From NCBI GenBank assembly GCA_017432025.1, contig JAFRJX010000008.1:1-64000 (forward strand): DNA of 64,000 nt, read 5' to 3'. The notes beneath the pieces are model-generated. The model was not told the origin of the DNA and ran no database searches. It saw only the letters and a list, made by a program, of their open reading frames with translations. This DNA is from Candidatus Saccharimonadota bacterium (GTDB lineage Bacteria > Patescibacteriota > Saccharimonadia > Saccharimonadales > Saccharimonadaceae). The first letter of the stretch is position 1; the number at the start of each line of letters is the position of its first letter. A program made the position numbers and the translations under genes. This document shows, piece after piece, positions 15,598 to 22,829 of this stretch.

Positions 15598-15603
15598 AGT
15601 ATA
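15598..15603 (-). promoter_or_regulatory. Leaderless -10 box of the CapA-like gene
   Basis: TATACT on the minus strand, 6 nt before the ATG at 15591. Confidence 0.6.
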
Positions 15604-15638
15604 GTATCATACATTTAAATAGGGGTAAACAGATGTGC

Positions 15639-15644
15639 TATAAT
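15639..15644 (+). promoter_or_regulatory. Leaderless -10 box of the RhuM-like gene
   Basis: TATAAT, 7 nt before the ATG at 15652. Confidence 0.65.
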
Positions 15645-15651
15645 CAGAATA

Positions 15652-16635
15652 ATGAGAGAAGATAAGAGAATCGAGATTTATAAAGGCTTAGAGGGGGAAG
15701 TGATTTTCGATATCGACGCTGAGGGTGAGACGATTTGGGCGACTCAGGACCAGATGGCAAAGATTTTTAGCGTGGATCGTACGGTAGTTTCGAGGCACAT
15801 TCGGAACATTTTTAAAGATGGCGAACTCGATGAAGCGCGAGTATGTGCAAAAAATGCACATACTGGACCGGATGGGAAGACTTACCAGGTGAAGATGTAT
15901 AATCTCGATGCGATTATTTCAGTTGGTTACAGAGTAAATTCGAAGAAAGCGACGAATTTTAGGATTTGGGCGACGAAGGTGCTCAAGAAATACGTCGTTT
16001 CTGGCGTGGTGGTGAATGAGAACCGCTTGGAAGCTTTAACAGAGAGAAATGAAGCGAAAAAACTCCACGACGTAGAAGAAATGATGGGGATTATCCGCCG
16101 GATTACAGCGCGAAATGAGCTGGGGGCCGGGGAAGCAAACGGCATTATCGAAGTAATCTCAAAATACGCGGGGAGTTTTGAGGCGCTGAAAGAGTACGAC
16201 AGTGGGCGGATTGATCTGAAATTTCTCAATAAAAAGCAGGCCGAGAGGGAATTAAGCGTAGAAATGTGTCTCACGGCGGTTGAGAAATTGAAACAAAATG
16301 TGAGTTCTACGGTAGAGTTCGGCGAGGAGGATGGTGACCGGTTTAAGAAGGGGGTCCAGAAGGTCTTTGACGAGGTAGGTGATAAAAGCGTACCAGAGAA
16401 AGCAACGGCGCTCCTATATTTTATCGTACACGAGAAACCATTTAAGGATGGAAACAAACAGATTGGAGCACTCTTATTTGTGCTGTATCTGACGCTCAAT
16501 AATCACCATTTATCGAAGGATGGTGAAACAAAGATCTCGGATAAGGCGCTCACAGCGATTACACTACTCATCGAAGAGAGTGAACCGAGCGAGAGAGAAC
16601 TAATCGTCGACCTCATTACGAAGCTACTTGAATAG
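15652..16635 (+). CDS. RhuM-family protein with degenerate Fic/Doc domain
   Basis: The N-terminal half is a RhuM domain: TIWATQDQMAKIFSVDRTVV, then SRHIRNIFKDGEL and YNLDAIISVGYRVNSKKATN with FRIWATKVLKKYV, a putative DNA-binding HTH. The C-terminal half is Fic/Doc-like (about residues 170-327). Its signature reads EKPFKDGNKQIGA where active enzymes have HPFxDGNKRxGA, so the catalytic histidine is Lys and the arginine is Gln. AMPylation or phosphorylation activity is therefore doubtful. RhuM proteins are known from pathogenicity islands and toxin-like loci. There is no antitoxin gene next to it. Confidence 0.88.
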   Translation: MREDKRIEIYKGLEGEVIFDIDAEGETIWATQDQMAKIFSVDRTVVSRHIRNIFKDGELDEARVCAKNAHTGPDGKTYQVKMYNLDAIISVGYRVNSKKATNFRIWATKVLKKYVVSGVVVNENRLEALTERNEAKKLHDVEEMMGIIRRITARNELGAGEANGIIEVISKYAGSFEALKEYDSGRIDLKFLNKKQAERELSVEMCLTAVEKLKQNVSSTVEFGEEDGDRFKKGVQKVFDEVGDKSVPEKATALLYFIVHEKPFKDGNKQIGALLFVLYLTLNNHHLSKDGETKISDKALTAITLLIEESEPSERELIVDLITKLLE

Positions 16636-16666
16636 GGTTAAGTTTTTTATTTTCAAGGAAAGGTGG

Positions 16667-16672
16667 TAGAAT
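16667..16672 (+). promoter_or_regulatory. Leaderless -10 box
   Basis: TAGAAT, 6 nt before the ATG at 16679. Confidence 0.55.
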
Positions 16673-16678
16673 AAAAAT

Positions 16679-17425
16679 ATGGAAGAAGCAGGGAAATCAC
16701 AGAGTAAAAATAAAAAAGGTGGCTTAAAAGCAAAAGCTCAGAAAATGAAAGCCGGAATACTAAAGTCATATTACGGCAATCCGATGAAGGATATGAAGCT
16801 GATTGCGATTACCGGTACGACAGGGAAAACTACCGTGGCATACTTTGTGCATGAGATTCTACGTGCAAACGGAGAACAGGTCGCCGTGCTCGCTTCCGAT
16901 CAGACTTTTAAGATGGGAATGCTTCATAAATTCTTAAGTGACGCTTGGAAAGCCGGTGCAAACTATGTGATTGTGACGGTACCAGCCGAAACGCTAAAAA
17001 ACAATGTCTTCCATGGACTCCCTGTATACATCGCTGCGATGACGAATTTTGTAACTGCTTCTCTTAAAGATATGTCGCCTGAGGATTATCTCGAGGATGA
17101 AAAGACCTTATTTGGTATGAAACCAGAAATCGTGGTACTAAATCACGATGACATCAATTTTGACACTTTCTCAGAATTCAAGGGCACCAAGGAAACCTGG
17201 GACTTTGGCCAGACTAGTTCGATTGTGAAGATTCTTAGCTCGAAGCTCTATCCAAAGGGAACTGAAACGACGCTTTCGATTAAGTCTGAGGTGGTGTCGA
17301 TGGCTTCATTCATCCCTGGAGAAACAGCAAGCTCGTATATGGCTTGCGCCACGGCAATTGCGAAAGCGATGGGGATTGAGAACGACAAAATCGTAGACGG
17401 CATCGCTGAATATTTACCTGAATAA
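16679..17425 (+). CDS. Mur-ligase-like protein, central domain only
   Basis: The 248-residue protein has a basic start and then the Mur-ligase ATP-binding motif ITGTTGKTTVAYFVHEIL near residue 45. MTNFVTASLKDMSPEDYLED follows, where MurE has TNLTHDHLDYH; the essential His is replaced. It ends with the inter-domain region (SSYMACATAIAKAMGI) and has no C-terminal substrate domain, and no N-terminal UDP-sugar-binding domain. Relative to the convergent MurE-like gene next door it is a truncated paralog. It might be a partner, a regulator or a decaying copy. The promoter and intact frame suggest it is expressed. Confidence 0.75.
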   Translation: MEEAGKSQSKNKKGGLKAKAQKMKAGILKSYYGNPMKDMKLIAITGTTGKTTVAYFVHEILRANGEQVAVLASDQTFKMGMLHKFLSDAWKAGANYVIVTVPAETLKNNVFHGLPVYIAAMTNFVTASLKDMSPEDYLEDEKTLFGMKPEIVVLNHDDINFDTFSEFKGTKETWDFGQTSSIVKILSSKLYPKGTETTLSIKSEVVSMASFIPGETASSYMACATAIAKAMGIENDKIVDGIAEYLPE

Positions 17426-17442
17426 TTTTTAATAATGAATAA

Positions 17443-17504
17443 AAATAACACTAACTCTTCGGAGACGGTTCGGAAAGTCTCCTCATAGTTAGTGTTATTT
17501 TTCT
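17443..17504. repeat. Intergenic palindromic element, copy B
   Basis: AAAAATAACACTAACT is inverted as AGTTAGTGTTATTTTT. Inside are a TC/TC-type internal loop, GGAGAC/GTCTCC and the loop GGTTCGGAAA. It lies between two convergent Mur-like genes and overlaps the end of the second, so it may also act as a terminator. The core matches copy A while the outer arms differ. Confidence 0.9.
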
Positions 17505-18748
17505 TTTGAGAGCTTCTTCAGGTATTTTTTCGCGACCTTGATGTCTTCGAAGTCGTGAGGACCGTCGGCGCGAAGGATGGTTTTTTCGTGGCCTTTGCCA
17601 AGAATTAAGACGATATCATCTTTTTTCGCGGTATTAATCGCGAGTTCGATAGCTTTTTCGCGGTCAAGTTCTTTAATGAGGTCCTTACCAAGGGTTTTCT
17701 TGGCTTTTTCAGCACCTTTAATAAAGCCTTCGGCAATCTTTTCGGGATCTTCGTCGCGAGAGTCATCTTCGGTGATAATCACAAAATCGGCATATTTACC
17801 AAGAATCATGCCTCTAATTGGTCGGGTGGATGGATCACGACGACCAGCACCACCATGGACGGCAATAATCTTGCCTTTATGACCTTTGACAGATTCAAAT
17901 ACTTTTTCGAGCGCATCTGGAGCATGAGCGTAGTCCACAATTACAGTGAATGGTTGACCTTCGTCGATTACATTCATACGGCCTTCAACGGATTCGAGTG
18001 ACTTAATACCTTCTTCAATCTGAGATTTTTTGAGACCGAGTTTTTCGCCAACGATGGCGGCTGCAAGGGAATTGTAGACATTAAATTCGCCAGGAATCTT
18101 GGTCTCTATTTTCATATCACCACACGAATATTTGACGCCAGTACTACTCAATTTAATGTTTTCTGCCTTTTTATCGCCATAATTTATACCATATGTGATA
18201 TATTTCTTCGTATGCATTGTGTAGAACTTAGTGGCGGCATCGTCGGCATTAAAGATTGAGAATTTGGCCTTCTTAAAGAGTTTACCTTTGGCATCACGGT
18301 ATTTAATGAAAGTGCGATGATAATCGAGATGATCGTGAGTGAGATTCGTAAAGACGGCAATTTCAACCGGGATGCCGAGAGTGCGGTGCTCGGCGAGAGC
18401 ATGGGAAGTGATTTCGAGAACGAGGTATTCGGCACCCTGCTTCTTGATCTCAGAAATGCGCTTGTTCAGGGTAAAGGCATCAACTGTAGTCATATGGCCT
18501 AGCTCTGGAGTAAGTTTATCGACACCCCAAGCAACAGTGGTCATGATGCCAGTTTTGTAGCCGGCTTTTTTAAGCATGTTCCAGATCATGAAACAGGTGG
18601 TAGTTTTACCGTTAGTACCAGTGACACCAATTACATGAAGTTTACGAGCTGGGCGACCATAACGAGTCGTAGCAACCACGGATTGCGCAAAATGATATGG
18701 TAGGACAGCGGTGTTGTAGAATGGTAATTTCTCGAGTTGTTTTTTCAT
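17495..18748 (-). CDS. murE: MurE-like UDP-N-acetylmuramyl-peptide ligase, short form
   Basis: MurE adds the third amino acid of the peptidoglycan stem peptide. The 417-residue protein has the ATP site IGVTGTNGKTTTCFM near residue 40, TNLTHDHLDYHRTF, EITSHAL, the GRMNVI junction and the C-terminal VDYAHAPDALEKV. In the position of the DNPR motif, which marks meso-diaminopimelate specificity, it has EDDSRDEDP. The Arg is kept but the rest is not, so the amino acid is uncertain. The N-terminal domain that binds UDP-MurNAc is almost missing. It is the last gene of an operon with a MacB-type transporter; its ATG follows the permease stop by 1 nt. Confidence 0.85.
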   Translation of the reverse strand: MKKQLEKLPFYNTAVLPYHFAQSVVATTRYGRPARKLHVIGVTGTNGKTTTCFMIWNMLKKAGYKTGIMTTVAWGVDKLTPELGHMTTVDAFTLNKRISEIKKQGAEYLVLEITSHALAEHRTLGIPVEIAVFTNLTHDHLDYHRTFIKYRDAKGKLFKKAKFSIFNADDAATKFYTMHTKKYITYGINYGDKKAENIKLSSTGVKYSCGDMKIETKIPGEFNVYNSLAAAIVGEKLGLKKSQIEEGIKSLESVEGRMNVIDEGQPFTVIVDYAHAPDALEKVFESVKGHKGKIIAVHGGAGRRDPSTRPIRGMILGKYADFVIITEDDSRDEDPEKIAEGFIKGAEKAKKTLGKDLIKELDREKAIELAINTAKKDDIVLILGKGHEKTILRADGPHDFEDIKVAKKYLKKLSKEK

Positions 18749-18749
18749 A

Positions 18750-19979
18750 CTACCTATAGTGCTTCAAAGAATCAATTGGGTTTTTACTAGCGGCCTTGAG
18801 GGCTGGATAGATACCAAAGATCACGCCTACTACTAGGGCAGTAAGGAAGGTGATTGCGATGATTTGCCAACTGACATATGGAGCAAATGGAGTGATTGAT
18901 GAAGCGAAGATGGCGAGAACATAACCCAGGATGATACCAAGGATTCCGCCAAGAACTGAGAGAATTAAAGCTTCAAACATGAATTGCATTAAGATATTAG
19001 TCGAAGAAGCACCAACCGCTTTCCTAATACCGATTTCGTGAGCACGCTCAGCAACAGATACAAGCATAATATTCATCACGCCAATACCGCCAACGACGAG
19101 GGAAATACCGGCGACAAGCGAAAGCATACCAGAGATAATATTAAGGAGTGAGCTAGCCGGATGAGAGATATTATCGCCATAGGCGACGGTGAAGTTGGTG
19201 TCACCAGATTTCTTATCAACTAGAGTATTTTTAATCTTCTTTGAAGTTTCATCGAGGTCGCTAGTCGTCGCGACTTTGACATTGATCTGTTGGACTTGGA
19301 GGGAACCAACAAGCTTCTCGAGGACTTTAATATCCATGATAAGGGCGCTGTCAAAATCGATGTTGTCGAAATTAATCGAGGCATCGTTGTTTTCCATAAC
19401 GCCAACCACGATAAATCTTTGACCGTGGAAGTTCAAGGTGCGACCAACCGGATTAGTGGTGTTATAGAGGTGAAGCGAAAGGCTTGGACCAATCACAACG
19501 GAGTTTTCACGATTTTTATCGTTGATGAAACCACCATAACGGAAGGTTTGTGGCTCAATAGTATTAAAATCGACGTTCGTACCAAGGATAATAGCGGAGT
19601 CAATGGTGTTTTCTTCGTCACTCAAAGTACTGTGAGTGATAGCAATCGGAGCGGCAGCAGTCACAGATTCAATCTCTTTAATTGCGTCGATATCAGAAAT
19701 GGCAAGATTGCTCTTTTGGAAGGAGTTGGCTGAGGTCAATTCTTCAACAATGGTAGTGATAGAGTCCTTCGTGGTAGATGGGCGCACCACGATAAGATCG
19801 GCGCCAATATCGGTGATTTCGTCGGAAATCAGTTTAGAAACGCTGCCAGTAAGGGAAAGAATCATAATGATGCTGGCAATACCAATAGCGATGCCAAGGC
19901 AGGTAAGGAAAGAACGGGTGCGATTCTCTTTAATAGAGGTGAGCGCAAGCCTTAAATGAGTACGAAATAGCATTGCCAT
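18750..19979 (-). CDS. MacB-type ABC transporter permease
   Basis: The 409-residue protein has one N-terminal helix (after LALTSIKENRTRSFLTCLGI), a large outer domain of the MacB periplasmic-core type (about residues 45-260), and three C-terminal helices with the FtsX-like EIGIRKAVGAS motif. Members move lipoproteins, peptides or small molecules, or act as mechanical signal carriers for wall enzymes. Its ATG overlaps the stop of the ATPase gene (TAATG-type coupling), and murE follows at once. Confidence 0.92.
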   Translation of the reverse strand: MAMLFRTHLRLALTSIKENRTRSFLTCLGIAIGIASIIMILSLTGSVSKLISDEITDIGADLIVVRPSTTKDSITTIVEELTSANSFQKSNLAISDIDAIKEIESVTAAAPIAITHSTLSDEENTIDSAIILGTNVDFNTIEPQTFRYGGFINDKNRENSVVIGPSLSLHLYNTTNPVGRTLNFHGQRFIVVGVMENNDASINFDNIDFDSALIMDIKVLEKLVGSLQVQQINVKVATTSDLDETSKKIKNTLVDKKSGDTNFTVAYGDNISHPASSLLNIISGMLSLVAGISLVVGGIGVMNIMLVSVAERAHEIGIRKAVGASSTNILMQFMFEALILSVLGGILGIILGYVLAIFASSITPFAPYVSWQIIAITFLTALVVGVIFGIYPALKAASKNPIDSLKHYR

Positions 19980-20758
19980 TAGTTTTTCCTCCCTTTATTT
20001 GATTTGCGGCTTCTTTTAGCTTTACCGCGAGTACGCTTAACTTCAATCTTTTGTGGAAGATTCTGGTCGGCAACAGTCTTAATATCAGTATTAATCTGAC
20101 CATCAAGCATGTTAATTACACGGGTAGCATAAACCGTAAGGGCAGGGTTATGCGTTACCATGATAATCGTGTTGCCTTCTTCATGGATGGATTTTAGCTC
20201 TTCCATGACGGCGATAGAGGCACGGGAGTCGAGGTTACCAGTAGGTTCATCCGCAAGGATGATTTCTGGGTCACTCACAATCGCACGGGCGATAGCAACG
20301 CGTTGTTGCTGGCCACCAGAGAGTTGAGATGGTAAGTAGTATTCACGCTCTTGTAAATGGAAGCGACGCAGAGTGTCGGAAGCATTCTTAAGTCTGACAG
20401 TACGAGGACGATTGATATAAACAAGCGGGAGTGCGACGTTCTCAAGAACGGAGAGATCTTGAATCAAATTATAGTTCTGGAAGATAAAGCCAATCTTTTT
20501 AGCGCGGAGACGAGCTTTTCTACGGGAGGAGATCCCGGCGACGTCTTCGCCATTTAAGATATATTCGCCACTAGTGGCACGGTCCAAAAGACCAATGATG
20601 TTTAATAATGTGGTCTTTCCGCAACCGGATGGACCCATAATCATAATGAATTCACCGCGTCTAATAGTGAGATCGAAATCTTTCAGAGCGAAAGATTCAG
20701 TGTCGCCATAGCCGTACCTCTTGGTGAGCCCTTTGATTTGAATGATTTCTTCGTTCAT
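19979..20758 (-). CDS. MacB/LolD-type ABC transporter ATP-binding protein
   Basis: The 259-residue ATPase has Walker [13 protein letters not shown], the signature [15 protein letters not shown], Walker [14 protein letters not shown] and the H-loop MVTHNPALT. It ends with an unusual basic tail ([20 protein letters not shown]). It energises the permease encoded just downstream. The start is the ATG at 20758, with an AAGGGA Shine-Dalgarno-like sequence; a longer frame reaches into the tRNA gene and is rejected. Confidence 0.95.
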   Translation of the reverse strand: MNEEIIQIKGLTKRYGYGDTESFALKDFDLTIRRGEFIMIMGPSGCGKTTLLNIIGLLDRATSGEYILNGEDVAGISSRRKARLRAKKIGFIFQNYNLIQDLSVLENVALPLVYINRPRTVRLKNASDTLRRFHLQEREYYLPSQLSGGQQQRVAIARAIVSDPEIILADEPTGNLDSRASIAVMEELKSIHEEGNTIIMVTHNPALTVYATRVINMLDGQINTDIKTVADQNLPQKIEVKRTRGKAKRSRKSNKGRKN

Positions 20759-20796
20759 TTTATCCCTTAATAAAATACTACACCTATTTTTAGGCA

Positions 20797-20886
20797 TGGC
20801 GGAAGCGAGAGGATTCGAACCTCCGGTACGGTTGCCCGCACACACGCTTTCCAAGCGTGCTCCTTAAACCACTCGGACACACTTCC
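20797..20886 (-). tRNA. tRNA-Ser, anticodon GGA
   Basis: Acceptor GGAAGTG/CGCTTCC with one G-U pair, D-arm GTCCGAGTGG, anticodon stem CACGC/GCGTG around loop TTGGAAA, long variable arm, TTCGAAT T-loop, discriminator G and encoded CCA. It reads UCC and UCU. Confidence 0.95.
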
Positions 20887-20928
20887 GTCTTTAAATTATC
20901 TTACCATGCTTTCATCTTAAAATAAAGA

Positions 20929-21639
20929 CTATTTTAAGTTAGAGAAATGGTCGTGAAGGGCAACTAAACCGCTACTAATACCAAACATAATGGCGCAGAC
21001 GAGCAGGAAAACAAATGGAATGATGTAATACTTCCCGCCAAAGGTGAGGCCATAGAAATCCGGCCAACACTGAATAATACAGACACAGATGATATATGGA
21101 GAAGCATAGATGACTGGTGGGAGGATGGCGAGAAGGCGAGGCTTTAATCCTACCTTTTCTTTAGGTTCAAGGAAGAAAATGTAGTTCACGGCAGCGAGAA
21201 TTGGATTCAAGAAGTGAAGAAAGAACATTTGTTCAAGAAGCATATCAAAATAATTCTTACCACCAACGGCACGCATTGGAGCAAGGAAGAAAATCACAAC
21301 AAGACAGGTAAGCATGCCGGAGCTTACAGCGACGAGATACCAGGTAGACATCGTTCTAGATAGTTCTTTTTTCGGGTGTTTAAGAGCGACAATCGCAGCA
21401 ATTAAAGTAATAATACCGAGAAAGATGTTACTAAGAATAGTAAACGAAACGACATGGTGCCAGTATTCAATTTTAACACCACCAAAGGTACCATCGACGA
21501 GTTGAAAAGCGCCAGCGGCAGCGCCACCATCGAGGCGGGCGGCACGAGAGCCAAAAATTAAAGTTGAAATGACGGCAATCACCATCGTAATAAAAATGAA
21601 TAAATTGATGCCGATAAATTTTTTACGCTTCTCGTTCAT
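20929..21639 (-). CDS. Multi-pass membrane protein, possibly Pr6Pr/AIG1-like
   Basis: This 236-residue protein has about six membrane helices and no soluble domain. SFTILSNIFLGI in helix 2 and MFFLHFLNPILAAVNY in helix 4 resemble the Thr and His positions of the Pr6Pr/FAR-17a (AIG1) family, whose animal members hydrolyse fatty-acid esters of hydroxy fatty acids. That link is tentative. There are no operon partners: tRNA-Ser lies downstream and the TrmA/RlmD-like gene ends just upstream. It has its own promoter. Confidence 0.75.
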   Translation of the reverse strand: MNEKRKKFIGINLFIFITMVIAVISTLIFGSRAARLDGGAAAGAFQLVDGTFGGVKIEYWHHVVSFTILSNIFLGIITLIAAIVALKHPKKELSRTMSTWYLVAVSSGMLTCLVVIFFLAPMRAVGGKNYFDMLLEQMFFLHFLNPILAAVNYIFFLEPKEKVGLKPRLLAILPPVIYASPYIICVCIIQCWPDFYGLTFGGKYYIIPFVFLLVCAIMFGISSGLVALHDHFSNLK

Positions 21640-21640
21640 A

Positions 21641-22792
21641 CTACAATGATAGCACAACTAAGTTTTCGATGTGTGGAGTGTGTGGGAAGAAATTAAAAGT
21701 TTTAATCTCTTTAATCTGATAGTGTTCTAGAAGTTTTTTAACATCGCGGGCCTCTGTAGCTGGATTACAAGATAAATAGATAATGCATTTTGGTTTAATT
21801 TCAAGCAGCTTATTGATTAACTGGTTGTCGCAGCCGGCGCGAGGAGGATCCAAAATTACAGTCATATCCGGTTCGATGTAACTCGTGACGTTTTCGGATT
21901 TATCGAGAACGGCGGTGACATTATTTAGATGTTCGGTATTGTTTAAGAGTTCACTATAAGCAGATTTATCAACTTCAACGAGGGTGAGATTTTTGTCTCT
22001 TGCGACGGAAAGGCCAATCGTGCCAACCCCAGAGTAGAGATCAAGAACTTTGTCGGTATAAATATGACTTTTGATAGCATTTAAGGCCATTTCGTAGACT
22101 GGGAGATTAATCTGGAAAAAACCGTTCGGGGAATAGGAGTAGGTGGTACCAAGAATCGTATCGGTGAGATTATTAAATTTTGGGTGGGGTTTGCCGTTTT
22201 CAAAAAGACCGCCAGAGACTTCGCCGTTTTGGTTACAGCGAAGAAGGAGTGATTGATATTTGCGGGCTTCTTCGTGGCGAGCATTTAGATCGTCAACGAT
22301 GGCTTTCGCTTTTTTAAAAAGCTCCGGGCGTTCGATTGAAGAATGGTTGATAATAAACTTACGATGCGAACCGCGGGCATGGAAAGCAAGCTCAATCTGA
22401 TTCGTTTCATTATTCCAAAAGAGGGAATATTCCATTTTATTACGGTAGAAATAATCTTGGCGGTCGGTAAAAATCTCGGGTTTTTCGATTTCGATCTGAT
22501 GTTCGCGGAATACTTCGACGACCAATTCTTGCTTTAACTCTAATTCGTAGTCGTAATCCATGATTTGCCAAGGGGAAGTCGAAAGAAAACAAGCATCTTT
22601 TGGCTCAACACGGTGGGTAGAAGGATTCTTAATTTCAGTGGCAATGGCATTGATATAGTGAGATTTATTTTTTGTAATCTCATAGTTCACAACAGTTTCG
22701 CCAGGTAAAGCATTCCAGAAAAAAATCTTCTTACCATCTGGAAGAGTGCCCAACGCTTCACCACCCGGAATGATTTTTTCTATCTGAATCAT
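21641..22792 (-). CDS. TrmA/RlmD-type RNA m5U methyltransferase
   Basis: The 383-residue enzyme methylates C5 of uridine in tRNA or rRNA. It starts with a TRAM-like segment (IIPGGEALGTLPDGKKIFFW) and has the SAM site KVLDLYSGVGTIGLSVA. The catalytic segment is VILDPPRAGCDNQL, followed by IIYLSCNPATEARDVKKL with the nucleophile Cys and the base Glu. The usual iron-sulfur cysteine cluster is not present, so the RNA target cannot be assigned. Its promoter overlaps that of the divergent gene at 22830. Confidence 0.9.
   Translation of the reverse strand: MIQIEKIIPGGEALGTLPDGKKIFFWNALPGETVVNYEITKNKSHYINAIATEIKNPSTHRVEPKDACFLSTSPWQIMDYDYELELKQELVVEVFREHQIEIEKPEIFTDRQDYFYRNKMEYSLFWNNETNQIELAFHARGSHRKFIINHSSIERPELFKKAKAIVDDLNARHEEARKYQSLLLRCNQNGEVSGGLFENGKPHPKFNNLTDTILGTTYSYSPNGFFQINLPVYEMALNAIKSHIYTDKVLDLYSGVGTIGLSVARDKNLTLVEVDKSAYSELLNNTEHLNNVTAVLDKSENVTSYIEPDMTVILDPPRAGCDNQLINKLLEIKPKCIIYLSCNPATEARDVKKLLEHYQIKEIKTFNFFPHTPHIENLVVLSL
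21646..21651 (-). promoter_or_regulatory. Leaderless -10 box
   Basis: TATCAT on the minus strand, 6 nt before the ATG at 21639. Confidence 0.5.
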
Positions 22793-22799
22793 GTTTTAT

Positions 22800-22805
22800 A
22801 TTATA
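22800..22805 (-). promoter_or_regulatory. Leaderless -10 box of the TrmA/RlmD-like gene
   Basis: TATAAT on the minus strand, 7 nt before the ATG at 22792; divergent from the box at 22818. Confidence 0.65.
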
Positions 22806-22817
22806 CCAGAAATATGT

Positions 22818-22823
22818 TATAAT
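22818..22823 (+). promoter_or_regulatory. Leaderless -10 box
   Basis: TATAAT, 6 nt before the ATG at 22830. Confidence 0.7.
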
Positions 22824-22829
22824 TTAGAT

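Noticed and set aside
17443-17504. Plain bidirectional terminator only
   Set aside because: It may terminate, but the conserved core shared with distant non-terminator loci shows it belongs to a repeat family.
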